From contig NZ_QOLA01000013.1 in NCBI RefSeq assembly GCF_003324565.1, positions 161,045 to 225,044 on the forward strand: a stretch of 64,000 bases of DNA, in the 5' to 3' direction. This document shows, in pieces, positions 41,146-49,881 of this stretch. Each line of letters opens with the position of its first letter. Positions within the stretch are counted from its first letter, which is position 1. The stretch is from Streptomyces sp. SDr-06. GTDB taxonomy: Bacteria; Actinomycetota; Actinomycetes; Streptomycetales; Streptomycetaceae. Made by a program: the position numbers and the translations under genes. The notes beneath the pieces were generated by a model. It did not search any database. It worked only from the letters and a program-made list of their open reading frames with translations, and was not told the DNA's origin.

Positions 41146-42621
41146 GTGACCACTAACCAACGCCCCAGCGGCGGTACCGGCCTCGTCCTGGTGCTCGGCC
41201 TCGCCGCCATGGTCGTCTCGATGATGCAGACCCTGGTCGTGCCGATCCTCGGGATCATCCAGAACGATCTCGGCACCACCACCTCGGGCGTCAGCTGGGT
41301 CACCACCGCGACCCTGCTCTCGGCGGCCGTCTTCACCCCGCTGCTCGGGCGCTTCGGCGACATGCACGGCAAGAAGCCGACCCTGATCGGTGTGCTCGTG
41401 GTCATGGTCGCGGGCTCGGTGCTCGCCGCCACCACCAGCTCGCTCACCCTGCTGATCATCGGCCGGGTGCTCCAGGGCGCGGCCACCGCGATCTTCCCGC
41501 TGGCCCTCTCCGTGCTGCGCGAGGAGATCCCGCCGCAGAAGCTGCACGGCGCGATGGCGCTGGTCAGCGGCACCCTGGCGTTCGGCAGCGGTCTCGCCCT
41601 CGTCGGCGCGGGGCTGCTCACGCAGGGCTCGCACCCCGACTACCACCGGGTGTTCTGGCTCGCCGTGATCCTCGCGGTCCTCGCCCTGATCGCGGTCGTC
41701 GTGGTCGTACCGGCCTCCCGTACGAAGACGGGCGGACGCACCGACTGGCTCGGCGCCGCCACCCTGGCCGCCTTCCTGGTGCTGCTCCTGCTGCCGATCT
41801 CGCAGGGCCACGAGTGGGGCTGGGGCTCCGCCCGTACGATCGGGCTCTTCGTCGGCGCCGTCGTGATGGCCGGGGTCTGGGTCCTGGTCGAGCGCAAGGT
41901 CGCCGAGCCCATGGTGGACATGCGGATGTTCGCGCACCGGCCGGTGCTCTTCACCAACCTGGCCGGGCTGCTCCTCGGCTTCGCGATGTTCTCGCAGTTC
42001 ATTGGCGTCTCGTACCTGGTGCAGATGCCGGACAGACTGACGGGCTACGGCTTCTCGGCGTCCGTCCTGCGCGCCTCCGTCGAGTACCTGCTGCCGACCA
42101 CGCTCATCTCGCTCATCGCCGCCCCGCTCGGCGGGCAGCTGGTCGGGCGGATCGGCGCGCGCTTCACGCTCGCGGCGGGTGCGGCCTTCGGCGTCCTGGG
42201 CTTCGCCTGGCTGACCGGGGCGCACGACTCGACGGCGTCCGTGATCCTCGCGGGCATGCTGATCGGCGCCGCGATCAGCTTCGGGTACGCCGCGATGCCC
42301 GCGCTCATCGTGGCCAGCGTCCCGCACCACCAGACGGGCATCGCGAACGGCATCAACTCCATCTCGCGCTCGGTGGGCTCCGCGATCGCCAGTGCCGTGA
42401 TCACGTCGCTGCTCGCGTCGAAGGTGATCTCCGGGCTGCCGAAGGGTGTTCCTCCGCTGCCTGCCGAGAGCCAGTTCACGCTGTCGTTCGCGCTGGCGGG
42501 GATCGCGTTCGTGCTGGTCGTGGGGGTGGCGCTGGTGGGGCTGTCCTCCGACCGGTCCCGCGTGCGGCGGGTCACCGCGTCCTCGGCGGAGCCGTCGGAG
42601 CCGGAGCTGGAGCGGGCCTGA
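41146..42621 (+). CDS. MFS transporter, DHA2 (EmrB/QacA) family
   Basis: This 491-residue drug:proton antiporter-like protein has 14 predicted membrane segments. The DHA2 signatures are visible: LGRFGDMHGKKPTLIG (motif A), IIGRVLQGAATAIFPLALSV (motif B) and MALVSGTLAFGSGLALVGAG (motif C, antiporter type). It starts at GTG 41146 after a GGAAGAAAAA leader. Regulation by the divergent MarR protein is inferred from the shared operator-like repeat. The substrate is unknown. Confidence 0.92.
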   Translation: MTTNQRPSGGTGLVLVLGLAAMVVSMMQTLVVPILGIIQNDLGTTTSGVSWVTTATLLSAAVFTPLLGRFGDMHGKKPTLIGVLVVMVAGSVLAATTSSLTLLIIGRVLQGAATAIFPLALSVLREEIPPQKLHGAMALVSGTLAFGSGLALVGAGLLTQGSHPDYHRVFWLAVILAVLALIAVVVVVPASRTKTGGRTDWLGAATLAAFLVLLLLPISQGHEWGWGSARTIGLFVGAVVMAGVWVLVERKVAEPMVDMRMFAHRPVLFTNLAGLLLGFAMFSQFIGVSYLVQMPDRLTGYGFSASVLRASVEYLLPTTLISLIAAPLGGQLVGRIGARFTLAAGAAFGVLGFAWLTGAHDSTASVILAGMLIGAAISFGYAAMPALIVASVPHHQTGIANGINSISRSVGSAIASAVITSLLASKVISGLPKGVPPLPAESQFTLSFALAGIAFVLVVGVALVGLSSDRSRVRRVTASSAEPSEPELERA

Positions 42622-42723
42622 CCCCTCGGGGGTGGCCCCCCAAAACCCCCTGGGCTCAGCCCCGGGCCCCGGAGGGCCCCCACCCCGCCCCTTCCCGAAA
42701 CCCTCCGGGGGTTGAAGGCGTTC

Positions 42724-42937
42724 CTGGGGCTCCGCCCCAGACCCCGTTCGCGCCTTAAGGGCGCTCGTCCTCAAACGCCGGACGGGCTGAGGACGCTCAT
42801 GCGGGCCAGCATCATGCCGCCAAGGGGCGCGGGGAACTGCGCGAGAAGCGGGCACGGTCCGCAACCGAATGACACCCCCCGGCGGGTTTAGGGAAGGGGC
42901 GGGGAGGGGCCTCCCGGGGTCTGGGGCAGAGCCCCAG
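42724..42937. repeat. Dispersed composite repeat, copy C (with 42622-43047 intergenic region)
   Basis: The 426 bases between the exporter and the lysyltransferase gene contain no gene. They hold CTGGGGCTCCGCCCCAG (42724-42740), GGCGCTCGTCCTCAAACGCC, the core GGGGCGCGGGGAACTGCGCG (42824-42843) and a second hairpin CTGGGGCAGAGCCCCAG (42921-42937). The modules are those of copy B, in opposite orientation and without its nested palindrome. Confidence 0.8.
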
Positions 42938-42991
42938 CGCACCCCCTCTGGCCCCCGGGGAAGCCGAGGCCCAGCCCCGCCGGGAACACGA

Positions 42992-43035
42992 AACCCCGGT
43001 CCCAAGCCCCCGCAAGGGGACCCGGGGCCGGGGTT
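42992..43035 (-). terminator. Hairpin after the lysyltransferase gene
   Basis: AACCCCGG (42992-42999) pairs with CCGGGGTT (43028-43035), and an inner CCCC-GCAA-GGGG hairpin extends the stem. It lies 12 bases past the stop of the minus-strand gene. Confidence 0.6.
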
Positions 43036-43047
43036 CGCGGGGCGGGG

Positions 43048-44889
43048 TTACGCCGCGCTTACCTCTCGCTCCGAGGGGGTCGCGTGCGCGCACGCCCGCT
43101 CTCCCCGGGCCGCCCGGGTGAGCCGCGCGAGCGGACCCGGCAGGCCCAGGTTCACGAAGCCCTCGGCCTGCATCACGGCGAAGCCGATGCGGGGCAGGTC
43201 CGCGTGGGCCCGGTAGACCATGAAGCGCGGCTCCCAGCGCGGCTGGAACTTCGCGTTGAACTTGTACAGCGACTCGATCTGGAACCAGCGGGACAGGAAG
43301 ACCAGCAGACCGCGCCACATCCGCAGGACCGGCCCCGCGCCGATCTTCTCGCCGCGCGCGAGCGCCGAGCGGAACATCGCGAAGTTCAGCGAGACCTGAC
43401 GCACGCCGATCTTCTCGCAGGCCTGGAGGGAGGCCACGATCAGGAGCTCGTTCATGCCGGGGTCGGCCGAGCGGTCGCGGCGCATCATCTCCAGCGACAT
43501 TCCGTCCTTGCCCCAGGGGACGAAGTGCAGGATGGCCTTCAGGTCGCCGTAGGGGGAGGGGGCCTCGCCCTCCTCGTCGGCCTTGTGGGCCGTCGCGATC
43601 ACGCAGTCGCCGTCGTTGGGGTCACCGATGCGGCCGAGCGCCATCGAGAAGCCGCGCTCGGTGTCGGTGCCGCGCCAGTCCTCGGCGGCCCGGCGGATGC
43701 GCTCGAGCTCGCCGTCGGAGAGGTCACGAACGCGCCGTACGCGGGTTTCGTAGCCATTGCGCTCGATGCGCTTGACCATCTGGCGTACGTTCCGCATCGC
43801 GCGTCCGGCGAGGGAGAAATCCGCGACGTCCACCACCGCCTCGTCACCCAGCTCCAGGGCGTCCAGGCCGGTCTCGCGGGTCCAGACCTCGCCGCCGGTC
43901 TCCGAGCAGCCGACGACCGCAGGGGTCCAGGAGTGGGCCTTGGCCTCGTCCATGAACCGCTCGATGGCGCCGGGCCAGGCCTCGACGTCGCCGATCGGGT
44001 CGCCCGAGGCGAGCATCACACCGGAGACCACGCGGTAGGTGACGGCCGCCTTGCCGCTGGGCGAGAAGACGACGGCCTTGTCGCGGCGCAGCGCGAAGTG
44101 GCCGAGCGAGTCGCGGGCGCCGTGCTTGGCGAGCAGGTCGCGCAGCTTGTGCTCGTCGTCCTGGGTGAGGCGGGCCGCCGGGTGCTCGGGCCGGAAGGCC
44201 AGGTAGATCGTGGTGACCGCGGTGAGCAGGCCGAGCGCGCCGAGCGAGTAGCCGACGGTCCAGCTCGTCTTGCCCTGGTACTCGACCGGGCCCTCGAAGC
44301 CGAAGAGGCCGAACATCACGTGCTGGATGCGGTCCACGATGCTCGGGTTGCCGACCGTGCGGTTGGGGTGCACGCTCACGATCACCAGGCCCAGGCCCAG
44401 CGAGCCGGCGCCCATCAGGAAGAAGTTCGCCACCGCCTTCCAGCGGCTGCGCGGGTCGGGCAGCGCGGTGAACTCGCTCCGGTGGCGGACCAGCAGCGTG
44501 AGAAGTACCAATGAGATCAGCACCCCGACGACGGAGTGCCGGTACCAGAACTGGGCCACCGCGCCGATCGGCAGCAGCACCACGGCGGCCCGCCAGGCCC
44601 GCCTCTTGCGGCGCTTCAGGCCGTGCGCGAGGAGCAGCAGGAGAATGCCGGCGCAGAGCGCCACGGCCGCCGCGAACGGGCCGAAGGTCCCCGGCAGCAC
44701 CTCGCTCACGGTGTGGAACCGACTGTGCCGGACGCGATCGAAGACTCCGGCCGCTACGTCCAGGAGGCCCACGACAGAGCAGGCCGTACCGACCACCTTG
44801 GGAACCGACTCGGGGCGCGGCCCGCGGAGGACCTTTCGTACACGAGTCGGAACCGATCCGTTTTTGTCCCCATCTATCCTGACAGACAT
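43048..44889 (-). CDS. MprF/LysX-like phosphatidylglycerol lysyltransferase (DUF2156)
   Basis: This 613-residue membrane protein has about six helices in the first 240 residues. A cytoplasmic DUF2156 (GNAT-like) domain follows. That domain carries KAAVTYRVVSGVMLASGDPI, MRNVRQMVKRIERNGYE, MSLEMMRRDRSADPGMNELL and FNAKFQPRWEPRFMVYRA, which are hallmarks of aminoacyl-phosphatidylglycerol synthases. No lysyl-tRNA synthetase domain is fused. The flippase part is shorter than in Staphylococcus MprF. The start at 44889 has GGGAAG upstream. Modifying lipid charge is the inferred role. Confidence 0.88.
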   Translation of the reverse strand: MSVRIDGDKNGSVPTRVRKVLRGPRPESVPKVVGTACSVVGLLDVAAGVFDRVRHSRFHTVSEVLPGTFGPFAAAVALCAGILLLLLAHGLKRRKRRAWRAAVVLLPIGAVAQFWYRHSVVGVLISLVLLTLLVRHRSEFTALPDPRSRWKAVANFFLMGAGSLGLGLVIVSVHPNRTVGNPSIVDRIQHVMFGLFGFEGPVEYQGKTSWTVGYSLGALGLLTAVTTIYLAFRPEHPAARLTQDDEHKLRDLLAKHGARDSLGHFALRRDKAVVFSPSGKAAVTYRVVSGVMLASGDPIGDVEAWPGAIERFMDEAKAHSWTPAVVGCSETGGEVWTRETGLDALELGDEAVVDVADFSLAGRAMRNVRQMVKRIERNGYETRVRRVRDLSDGELERIRRAAEDWRGTDTERGFSMALGRIGDPNDGDCVIATAHKADEEGEAPSPYGDLKAILHFVPWGKDGMSLEMMRRDRSADPGMNELLIVASLQACEKIGVRQVSLNFAMFRSALARGEKIGAGPVLRMWRGLLVFLSRWFQIESLYKFNAKFQPRWEPRFMVYRAHADLPRIGFAVMQAEGFVNLGLPGPLARLTRAARGERACAHATPSEREVSAA

Positions 44890-45039
44890 CGCTTCCCGTG
44901 ACTCCGCGAGAGATTCAGTTGGCCGGGGGACGGCGTCCACACCGTCCAGCCGGACAATTTGCGCCCTCTAGGACGGGACTTGTGGGGGGCGGGTTCCCTC
45001 GGTCTCAGGAAAATCTCAGCCAGAAAGTTTCATCGACTC

Positions 45040-46152
45040 ATGGGTCTCACGAGCAACAAGGTTCTGGCACTCGCCGTGTTCCTGGCGGTAGTGCTGTTCG
45101 CGGTCACGATCTGGTTGTGGCCGCGCCTGGCGCGGCGCAGCTGGAAGGCCGTGGCGGGCCGCGTCGGGCTGCTCCTCGCGACCCAGCTGGCGATCTTCGC
45201 CTCGGTCGGTCTGGCCGCCAACAACTCGTTCCTGTTCTACGGATCCTGGGCGGACCTGTTCGGGCAGGAGCAGGACATGGGCAAGGTCGTCGACCACTCG
45301 GCGGGCGGCAAGAACATCCAGGTCGTCGGCAAGCAGAAGCCGGACACCCCGGGCGCGGGCAAGCCGCAGCTGGGCGGCGAGATCCAGAAGATCGTGCTGG
45401 CCGGGGAGAAGTCGAAGATCACGAGCCCGGCCTACGTCTACCTGCCCCCCGAGTACTTCCAGAAGGCGTACGAGAACAAGACCTTCCCCGCCTCGATCGT
45501 GCTGACCGGCTACCCGGGCACCGCCGAGAACCTGCTCAAGGGCCTGCGGTACCCGAAGACCGCGTGGGCGCAGGCCAAGCAGAAGAAGATGCAGCCGATG
45601 ATCCTGATCATGATGCGCCCGACGGTGGCGGGCCAGCGGGACACCGAGTGCGTGGACATACCCAACGGCCCGCAGACCGAGACGTTCTTCGCCAAGGACG
45701 TGCCGGGCGCGATCTCCGCGAACTACCGGGTCGGCACCAAGCCCCAGAACTGGGGCTTCATCGGCAACTCGACCGGCGGCTACTGCGCCCTGAAGATCGG
45801 CATGCACCACCCGGAGCAGTTCGCGGCGAGCGCCGGCCTGTCGGCGTACTACAAGGCGGCCGACGACCCGACGACGGGTGACCTCTTCCACGGCAACAAG
45901 AAGGAGGAGAACCGGGCCAACCTGCTGTGGAGCCTGGACCACCTGAAGCCCGGCAAGTCGTCCTTCCTGGTCACGAGCTCGCTGACCGGCGAGGACAACT
46001 TCAAGCCCACCCAGTCCTTCATAGCGAAGGTGAAGGCGCCCGGGCGCGTCTCCTCCATCACCCTCGACAGCGGCGGCCACAACTTCAACACCTGGCGCCG
46101 CGAGATCCCGCCGGCCCTGGAGTGGATCAGCGGGCGGCTCAGCGCGAGCTGA
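45040..46152 (+). CDS. Membrane-anchored antigen-85/esterase D-like alpha/beta hydrolase
   Basis: This 370-residue protein has two N-terminal membrane helices (8-28 and 42-60). An extracytoplasmic alpha/beta hydrolase domain follows. The nucleophile is Ser244 in GFIGNSTGGYCALKIG, and the terminal His lies in DSGGHNFNTWRRE. This is the arrangement of mycolyltransferase/antigen-85-like esterases. Streptomyces lacks mycolates, so a different acyl ester is implied. The ATG at 45040 is chosen over an upstream in-frame start. Its last 14 bases overlap the stop of the convergent ABC gene. Confidence 0.82.
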   Translation: MGLTSNKVLALAVFLAVVLFAVTIWLWPRLARRSWKAVAGRVGLLLATQLAIFASVGLAANNSFLFYGSWADLFGQEQDMGKVVDHSAGGKNIQVVGKQKPDTPGAGKPQLGGEIQKIVLAGEKSKITSPAYVYLPPEYFQKAYENKTFPASIVLTGYPGTAENLLKGLRYPKTAWAQAKQKKMQPMILIMMRPTVAGQRDTECVDIPNGPQTETFFAKDVPGAISANYRVGTKPQNWGFIGNSTGGYCALKIGMHHPEQFAASAGLSAYYKAADDPTTGDLFHGNKKEENRANLLWSLDHLKPGKSSFLVTSSLTGEDNFKPTQSFIAKVKAPGRVSSITLDSGGHNFNTWRREIPPALEWISGRLSAS

Positions 46153-47284
46153 CCGACTCGACCGTCACCTCGGTCCGGGGCACCGCCTGCGCGTCCGCGT
46201 CGATGGAGCGGCGCAGCGCCTCGTGGAGCCGGGCCGGGGTCAGCACGCCGAGGAAGCGGCCCCGCTCCTCGCGGTCGATCACCGCGATCCAGCCCGCGTC
46301 GTGCTGGAGCATCGTGGCGAAGGCCTGCTTGAGCGAGGCGCCCACCGGCAGCCAGGCCTCCATGCGCCGGGCGTGCTCGCGGACCGTGCCCGTGCCGTGC
46401 CGGGCCTGCTCGGCGGAGATCCAGCCGTGCAGGTGGTCCTCGCCGTCCAGGACGACCGCCCAGCGCGCGATGTCGGCGGGCAGCGGGTCGTCGAGGTGGA
46501 CCACGGGCGGCTGCTCCAGGTCGCTCTCCTCGATGGGGGTCACCGAGAGGCGCTTGAGGCCCCGGTCGGCGCCGACGAAGTCCGCGACGTAGGGCGTGGC
46601 GGGGGCGCCGAGCACGGCGGCGGGGGCGTCGAACTGCTCGATGGCACCCTGCCCGTAGACGGCGATGCGGTCGCCGAGGCGGACCGCCTCCTCGATGTCG
46701 TGGGTGACGAACAGGACCGTCTTGCGCACCTGCGACTGGAGCCTGAGGAACTCGTTCTGCAAGCGCTCGCGCACCACCGGGTCGACCGCACCGAACGGCT
46801 CGTCCATCAGCAGCACGGGCGGGTCGGCCGCCAACGCCCTTGCCACGCCCACGCGTTGGCGCTGACCACCGGAGAGCTGCTCCGGGTAGCGCGAGCCGTA
46901 CGTCTTCGGGTCGAGCCCGACCAGGTCGAGCAGCTCGGCCGCGCGCTCACGGGCGGCGGCCTTCTTGACGCCGAGCAGGTGCGGCACGGTCGCGGTGTTC
47001 TCCAGGACCGTCTTGTGCGGGAACAGCCCGACCTGTTGGATCACATAGCCGATGCGGCGCCGCAGCTGGACGGGATCGACGGTCGATATGTCCTCGCCGT
47101 CCAGGAATATCCGACCGTCGGTCGGCTCGATGAGCCGGTTGACCATCTTCATCGTGGTGGTCTTGCCGCACCCCGACGGGCCGACCAGGGTGACCAGTTC
47201 CCCCTCGGCCACCTCGAAGGACAGGTCGTCCACGGCGGTGGTGCCGTCGGCGTACCGCTTGGTGACGTGCTCGAACCGGATCAT
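46139..47284 (-). CDS. Glycine betaine/choline-type ABC transporter ATP-binding protein (OpuCA-like) with CBS region
   Basis: This 381-residue ATPase is of the OpuA/OpuC/ProV family. Walker A is GPSGCGKTT, Q-loop YVIQQVGLFPHKTV, signature LSGGQRQRVGVARAL, Walker B VLLMDEPFGAVDP and the switch is FVTHDIEEA. The C-terminus from about residue 235 holds a CBS-type pair (VVHLDDPLPADI, GWIAVIDREERGRFLGVLT), used for osmotic or ionic sensing in this family. It is divergent from the two permeases and binding protein that complete the transporter. Confidence 0.92.
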   Translation of the reverse strand: MIRFEHVTKRYADGTTAVDDLSFEVAEGELVTLVGPSGCGKTTTMKMVNRLIEPTDGRIFLDGEDISTVDPVQLRRRIGYVIQQVGLFPHKTVLENTATVPHLLGVKKAAARERAAELLDLVGLDPKTYGSRYPEQLSGGQRQRVGVARALAADPPVLLMDEPFGAVDPVVRERLQNEFLRLQSQVRKTVLFVTHDIEEAVRLGDRIAVYGQGAIEQFDAPAAVLGAPATPYVADFVGADRGLKRLSVTPIEESDLEQPPVVHLDDPLPADIARWAVVLDGEDHLHGWISAEQARHGTGTVREHARRMEAWLPVGASLKQAFATMLQHDAGWIAVIDREERGRFLGVLTPARLHEALRRSIDADAQAVPRTEVTVESVSSR

Positions 47285-47419
47285 GGTTCCCCATTGTGAA
47301 GGCTGGCTGGCGCGCTTGTGTGAAGCCCATGTTGCTGTACTGCGAAGGCCCGAGGCGATTGTCAGTGGTCGGGGATAGGGTCCTGGAGTACGGATCGAAC
47401 ACCAGGGGGAGGTGGGGGA

Positions 47420-48100
47420 GTGGCGCAGAACTGTCTGGCGGCGAACGACTGGATCTGCTGGGAGTACGTCAGCTCCCGGAGCCAGGAGTTGACCGACGCC
47501 ACGGTCCAGCACATCTGGATCACCGCGGTGTCGGTGCTGATCGGCCTGCTCATCGCCTTCCCCCTCGCGCTGCTCGCGCGCGGGCGCAAGTCGGTGGCGG
47601 CCACGGTCCTGGGCCTGACGACCGTGCTCTACACGATCCCGTCGCTCGCGATGTTCGCCCTGCTGCTCCCGGTCTTCGGCCTCTCGGCGGGCCTGGTGAT
47701 CACGGGCCTGGTGCTGTACTCGCTGACGATTCTCGTACGGAACATCCTGGCCGGGCTCGAATCGGTGCCCTCCGACGCGCTGGAGGCGGCCCGCGGCATG
47801 GGGTACGGGCGGATACGGCTGCTGTTCGAGGTCGAGCTGCCGCTCGCCCTGCCCGCGCTGATGGCCGGGCTCAGGATCGCCACGGTGGCCACGGTCGCGC
47901 TGACCACGATCGGCTCGCTCGTCGACCACGGCGGCCTCGGCAACCTCATCGAGCAGGGCCTGCCCACCTTCTTCAAGGCGCAGATCCTCACCGCCTCCGT
48001 GCTGTGCGTGGCGCTCGCCATAGCCGCCGACCTGCTGCTCCTCGGGATCCAGTGGCTGCTCACGCCGTGGACCCGGATCCGTACGGCGAAGGCGGGCTGA
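47420..48100 (+). CDS. OpuCB-like ABC transporter permease
   Basis: This 226-residue BPD-type inner-membrane permease has six helices and the EAA loop EAARGMGYGRIRLLFEVELPLALP. It belongs to the ProW/OpuCB group for quaternary amine osmolytes. The GTG start at 47420 follows a GGGGGA purine run. The next permease begins four bases after its stop, so they are one operon. The 135-base divergent region upstream contains a TAGGGT hexamer near 47377 as a possible -10 box. Confidence 0.9.
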   Translation: MAQNCLAANDWICWEYVSSRSQELTDATVQHIWITAVSVLIGLLIAFPLALLARGRKSVAATVLGLTTVLYTIPSLAMFALLLPVFGLSAGLVITGLVLYSLTILVRNILAGLESVPSDALEAARGMGYGRIRLLFEVELPLALPALMAGLRIATVATVALTTIGSLVDHGGLGNLIEQGLPTFFKAQILTASVLCVALAIAADLLLLGIQWLLTPWTRIRTAKAG

Positions 48101-48103
48101 GCG

Positions 48104-48772
48104 ATGGGAGTCTTCACACAGGCCTGGACGTGGCTGACCACCGGCGCCAACTGGTCGGGGGAGGACGGCGCCTGGCACCGGCTCGGAGAGCACGTGTACG
48201 TGAGCGCGCTCGCCCTGGTCGTGTCCTGCCTGGTCGCCCTGCCGCTCGCGCTGTGGCTCGGCCACATCGGCAGGGGCGGCGCGCTCGCCGTCAACATCTC
48301 CAACGTCGGCCGGGCCATCCCCGTCTTCGCGGTGCTCGCCCTGTTCATGGTGACGCCGCTGCGCAACGCGGGCTATCTGCCCACGGTGATCGCCCTGGTG
48401 CTCTTCGCGGTGCCACCGCTGCTGACCAACGCCTACGTCGGCATGCGCGAGGTGGACCGGGCGGCGGTGGAGGCGGCCCGCGGCATGGGGATGTCGGGGC
48501 GTCAGCTCTTCCTCCAGGTCGAGCTGCCGCTGGCCTATCCGCTGATCATGACCGGGCTCCGCTCTGCGGCGGTGCAGATCATCGCCACCGCGACGATCGC
48601 CGCGATGGCCGGTCTCGGCGGGCTCGGCCGGATCGTCACCGAGGGATTCGCGGTGTACAACACCCCGCAGGTGGTGGCCGGGGCGATGCTCGTGGCGGCG
48701 CTCGCCCTGCTGGTGGAGGGTGCCCTGGTCGCGGTGGACCGCCTCTTCAGCCCCCTGCGCAAGCGCTCGTGA
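48104..48772 (+). CDS. OpuCD-like ABC transporter permease
   Basis: This 222-residue second permease of the osmolyte transporter has the same fold. Its EAA loop is EAARGMGMSGRQLFLQVELPLAYP. It also contains NVGRAIPVFAVLALF and AMAGLGGLGRIVTEGF. Two different permeases plus a lipoprotein-type binding protein is the OpuC pattern, not the ProVWX one. It is followed by the binding-protein gene after 63 bases. Confidence 0.9.
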   Translation: MGVFTQAWTWLTTGANWSGEDGAWHRLGEHVYVSALALVVSCLVALPLALWLGHIGRGGALAVNISNVGRAIPVFAVLALFMVTPLRNAGYLPTVIALVLFAVPPLLTNAYVGMREVDRAAVEAARGMGMSGRQLFLQVELPLAYPLIMTGLRSAAVQIIATATIAAMAGLGGLGRIVTEGFAVYNTPQVVAGAMLVAALALLVEGALVAVDRLFSPLRKRS

Positions 48773-48835
48773 CCCCGTGACCCGTGAGTCGGCAACACCT
48801 GTGATCCCGCAACGTCTTCTGGATGGTGGACCTTC

Positions 48836-49825
48836 ATGAGCAAGACCCTGCGTACGGCCGGTGCGGTGCTCGGCACGCTGGCGCTGGCGGGCTCGCTCGC
48901 CGCGTGCGGCGGCGACAGCCTGGAGAAGAGCAAGGACAAGAGCGGTTCGAGCGCCTCGGGCGGCTCCAGCAGTACGGGCGGGGGGAAGAAGGGGTCCCTG
49001 GTGATCGGCGCGGCCGGCTTCACCGAGTCCGCGGTCCTCGCGGAGCTGTACGCGCAGGTCCTGGCCGACGCGGGGTACTCGACGTCGGTCACCACGGTGA
49101 AGAACCGCGAACTGTACGAACCCGCCCTGGAGAAGGGCGAGATCGACGTCGTGCCGGAATACGCGGCCACGCTCACCGAATTCCTCAATGCCAAGGTGAA
49201 CGGCGCCAACGCGAAGCCCCTGGCCTCCGGCGACGTCACGGCCACCGTGGCCGAACTGACCAAGCTCGCCGGTCCGCGCGGACTGAAGGTTCTGCCCTCC
49301 GGTGAGGCGGTGGATCAGAACGCGTTCGCGGTGACCAAGGAATTCGCCGCCAAGAACAACCTCAAGTCCCTTTCGGACCTGGGCACGTCGAAGGCCAAGG
49401 TGAAGATCGCCGCCGGTGACGAGTGCAAGATCCGGCCATTCTGCGAGCCGGGTCTGACCTCCAAGTACGGCATCGACGTCACCGGCATCGACCCCAAGGG
49501 CGTCGGCACCCCGCAGGCCAAGCAGGCCGTCAAGGACGGGGTGGACCAGCTGGTGCTGACCACCACGACCGACGCGACCCTGGACACCTACGGGCTCGTC
49601 CTGCTCCAGGACGACAAGAAGCTGCAGAACGCGGACAACGTGCTGCCGGTCGTCAATGCCAAGGACGCGGGCGGACCGGAGATAGCCGACGCGCTCGGCA
49701 AGCTCACCAAGGCCCTGACGACGGCCGATCTGGTCGATCTCAACCGCAAGGTGGACGCCGAGCGGTCCAAGCCGGCCGATGTCGCGAAGGCCTATCTCCA
49801 GTCGAAGGGGCTGATCAAGAAGTAG
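48836..49825 (+). CDS. OpuCC-like glycine betaine/choline-binding lipoprotein
   Basis: This 329-residue substrate-binding lipoprotein has a signal peptide ending in the lipobox LAAC, with Cys24 lipidated. A Ser/Gly/Lys linker follows, then the OpuAC domain with VIGAAGFTESAVLAELYAQV, EIDVVPEYAATLTEFL and AVKDGVDQLVLTTTTDATL. It captures compatible solutes for the two permeases and the ATPase. Induction by osmotic stress is usual for the family but not demonstrable here. Confidence 0.92.
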   Translation: MSKTLRTAGAVLGTLALAGSLAACGGDSLEKSKDKSGSSASGGSSSTGGGKKGSLVIGAAGFTESAVLAELYAQVLADAGYSTSVTTVKNRELYEPALEKGEIDVVPEYAATLTEFLNAKVNGANAKPLASGDVTATVAELTKLAGPRGLKVLPSGEAVDQNAFAVTKEFAAKNNLKSLSDLGTSKAKVKIAAGDECKIRPFCEPGLTSKYGIDVTGIDPKGVGTPQAKQAVKDGVDQLVLTTTTDATLDTYGLVLLQDDKKLQNADNVLPVVNAKDAGGPEIADALGKLTKALTTADLVDLNRKVDAERSKPADVAKAYLQSKGLIKK

Positions 49826-49881
49826 CCGAATTTGGCGATCGGAGTAACTACAGGGGAACAGATTGGCGGGCGGGGGTCCAT

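Noticed and set aside
41098..43005. A 635-codon minus-strand frame opposite the DHA2 exporter
   Set aside because: Its translation is charged low-complexity sequence mirroring the exporter codons, with no recognisable domain.
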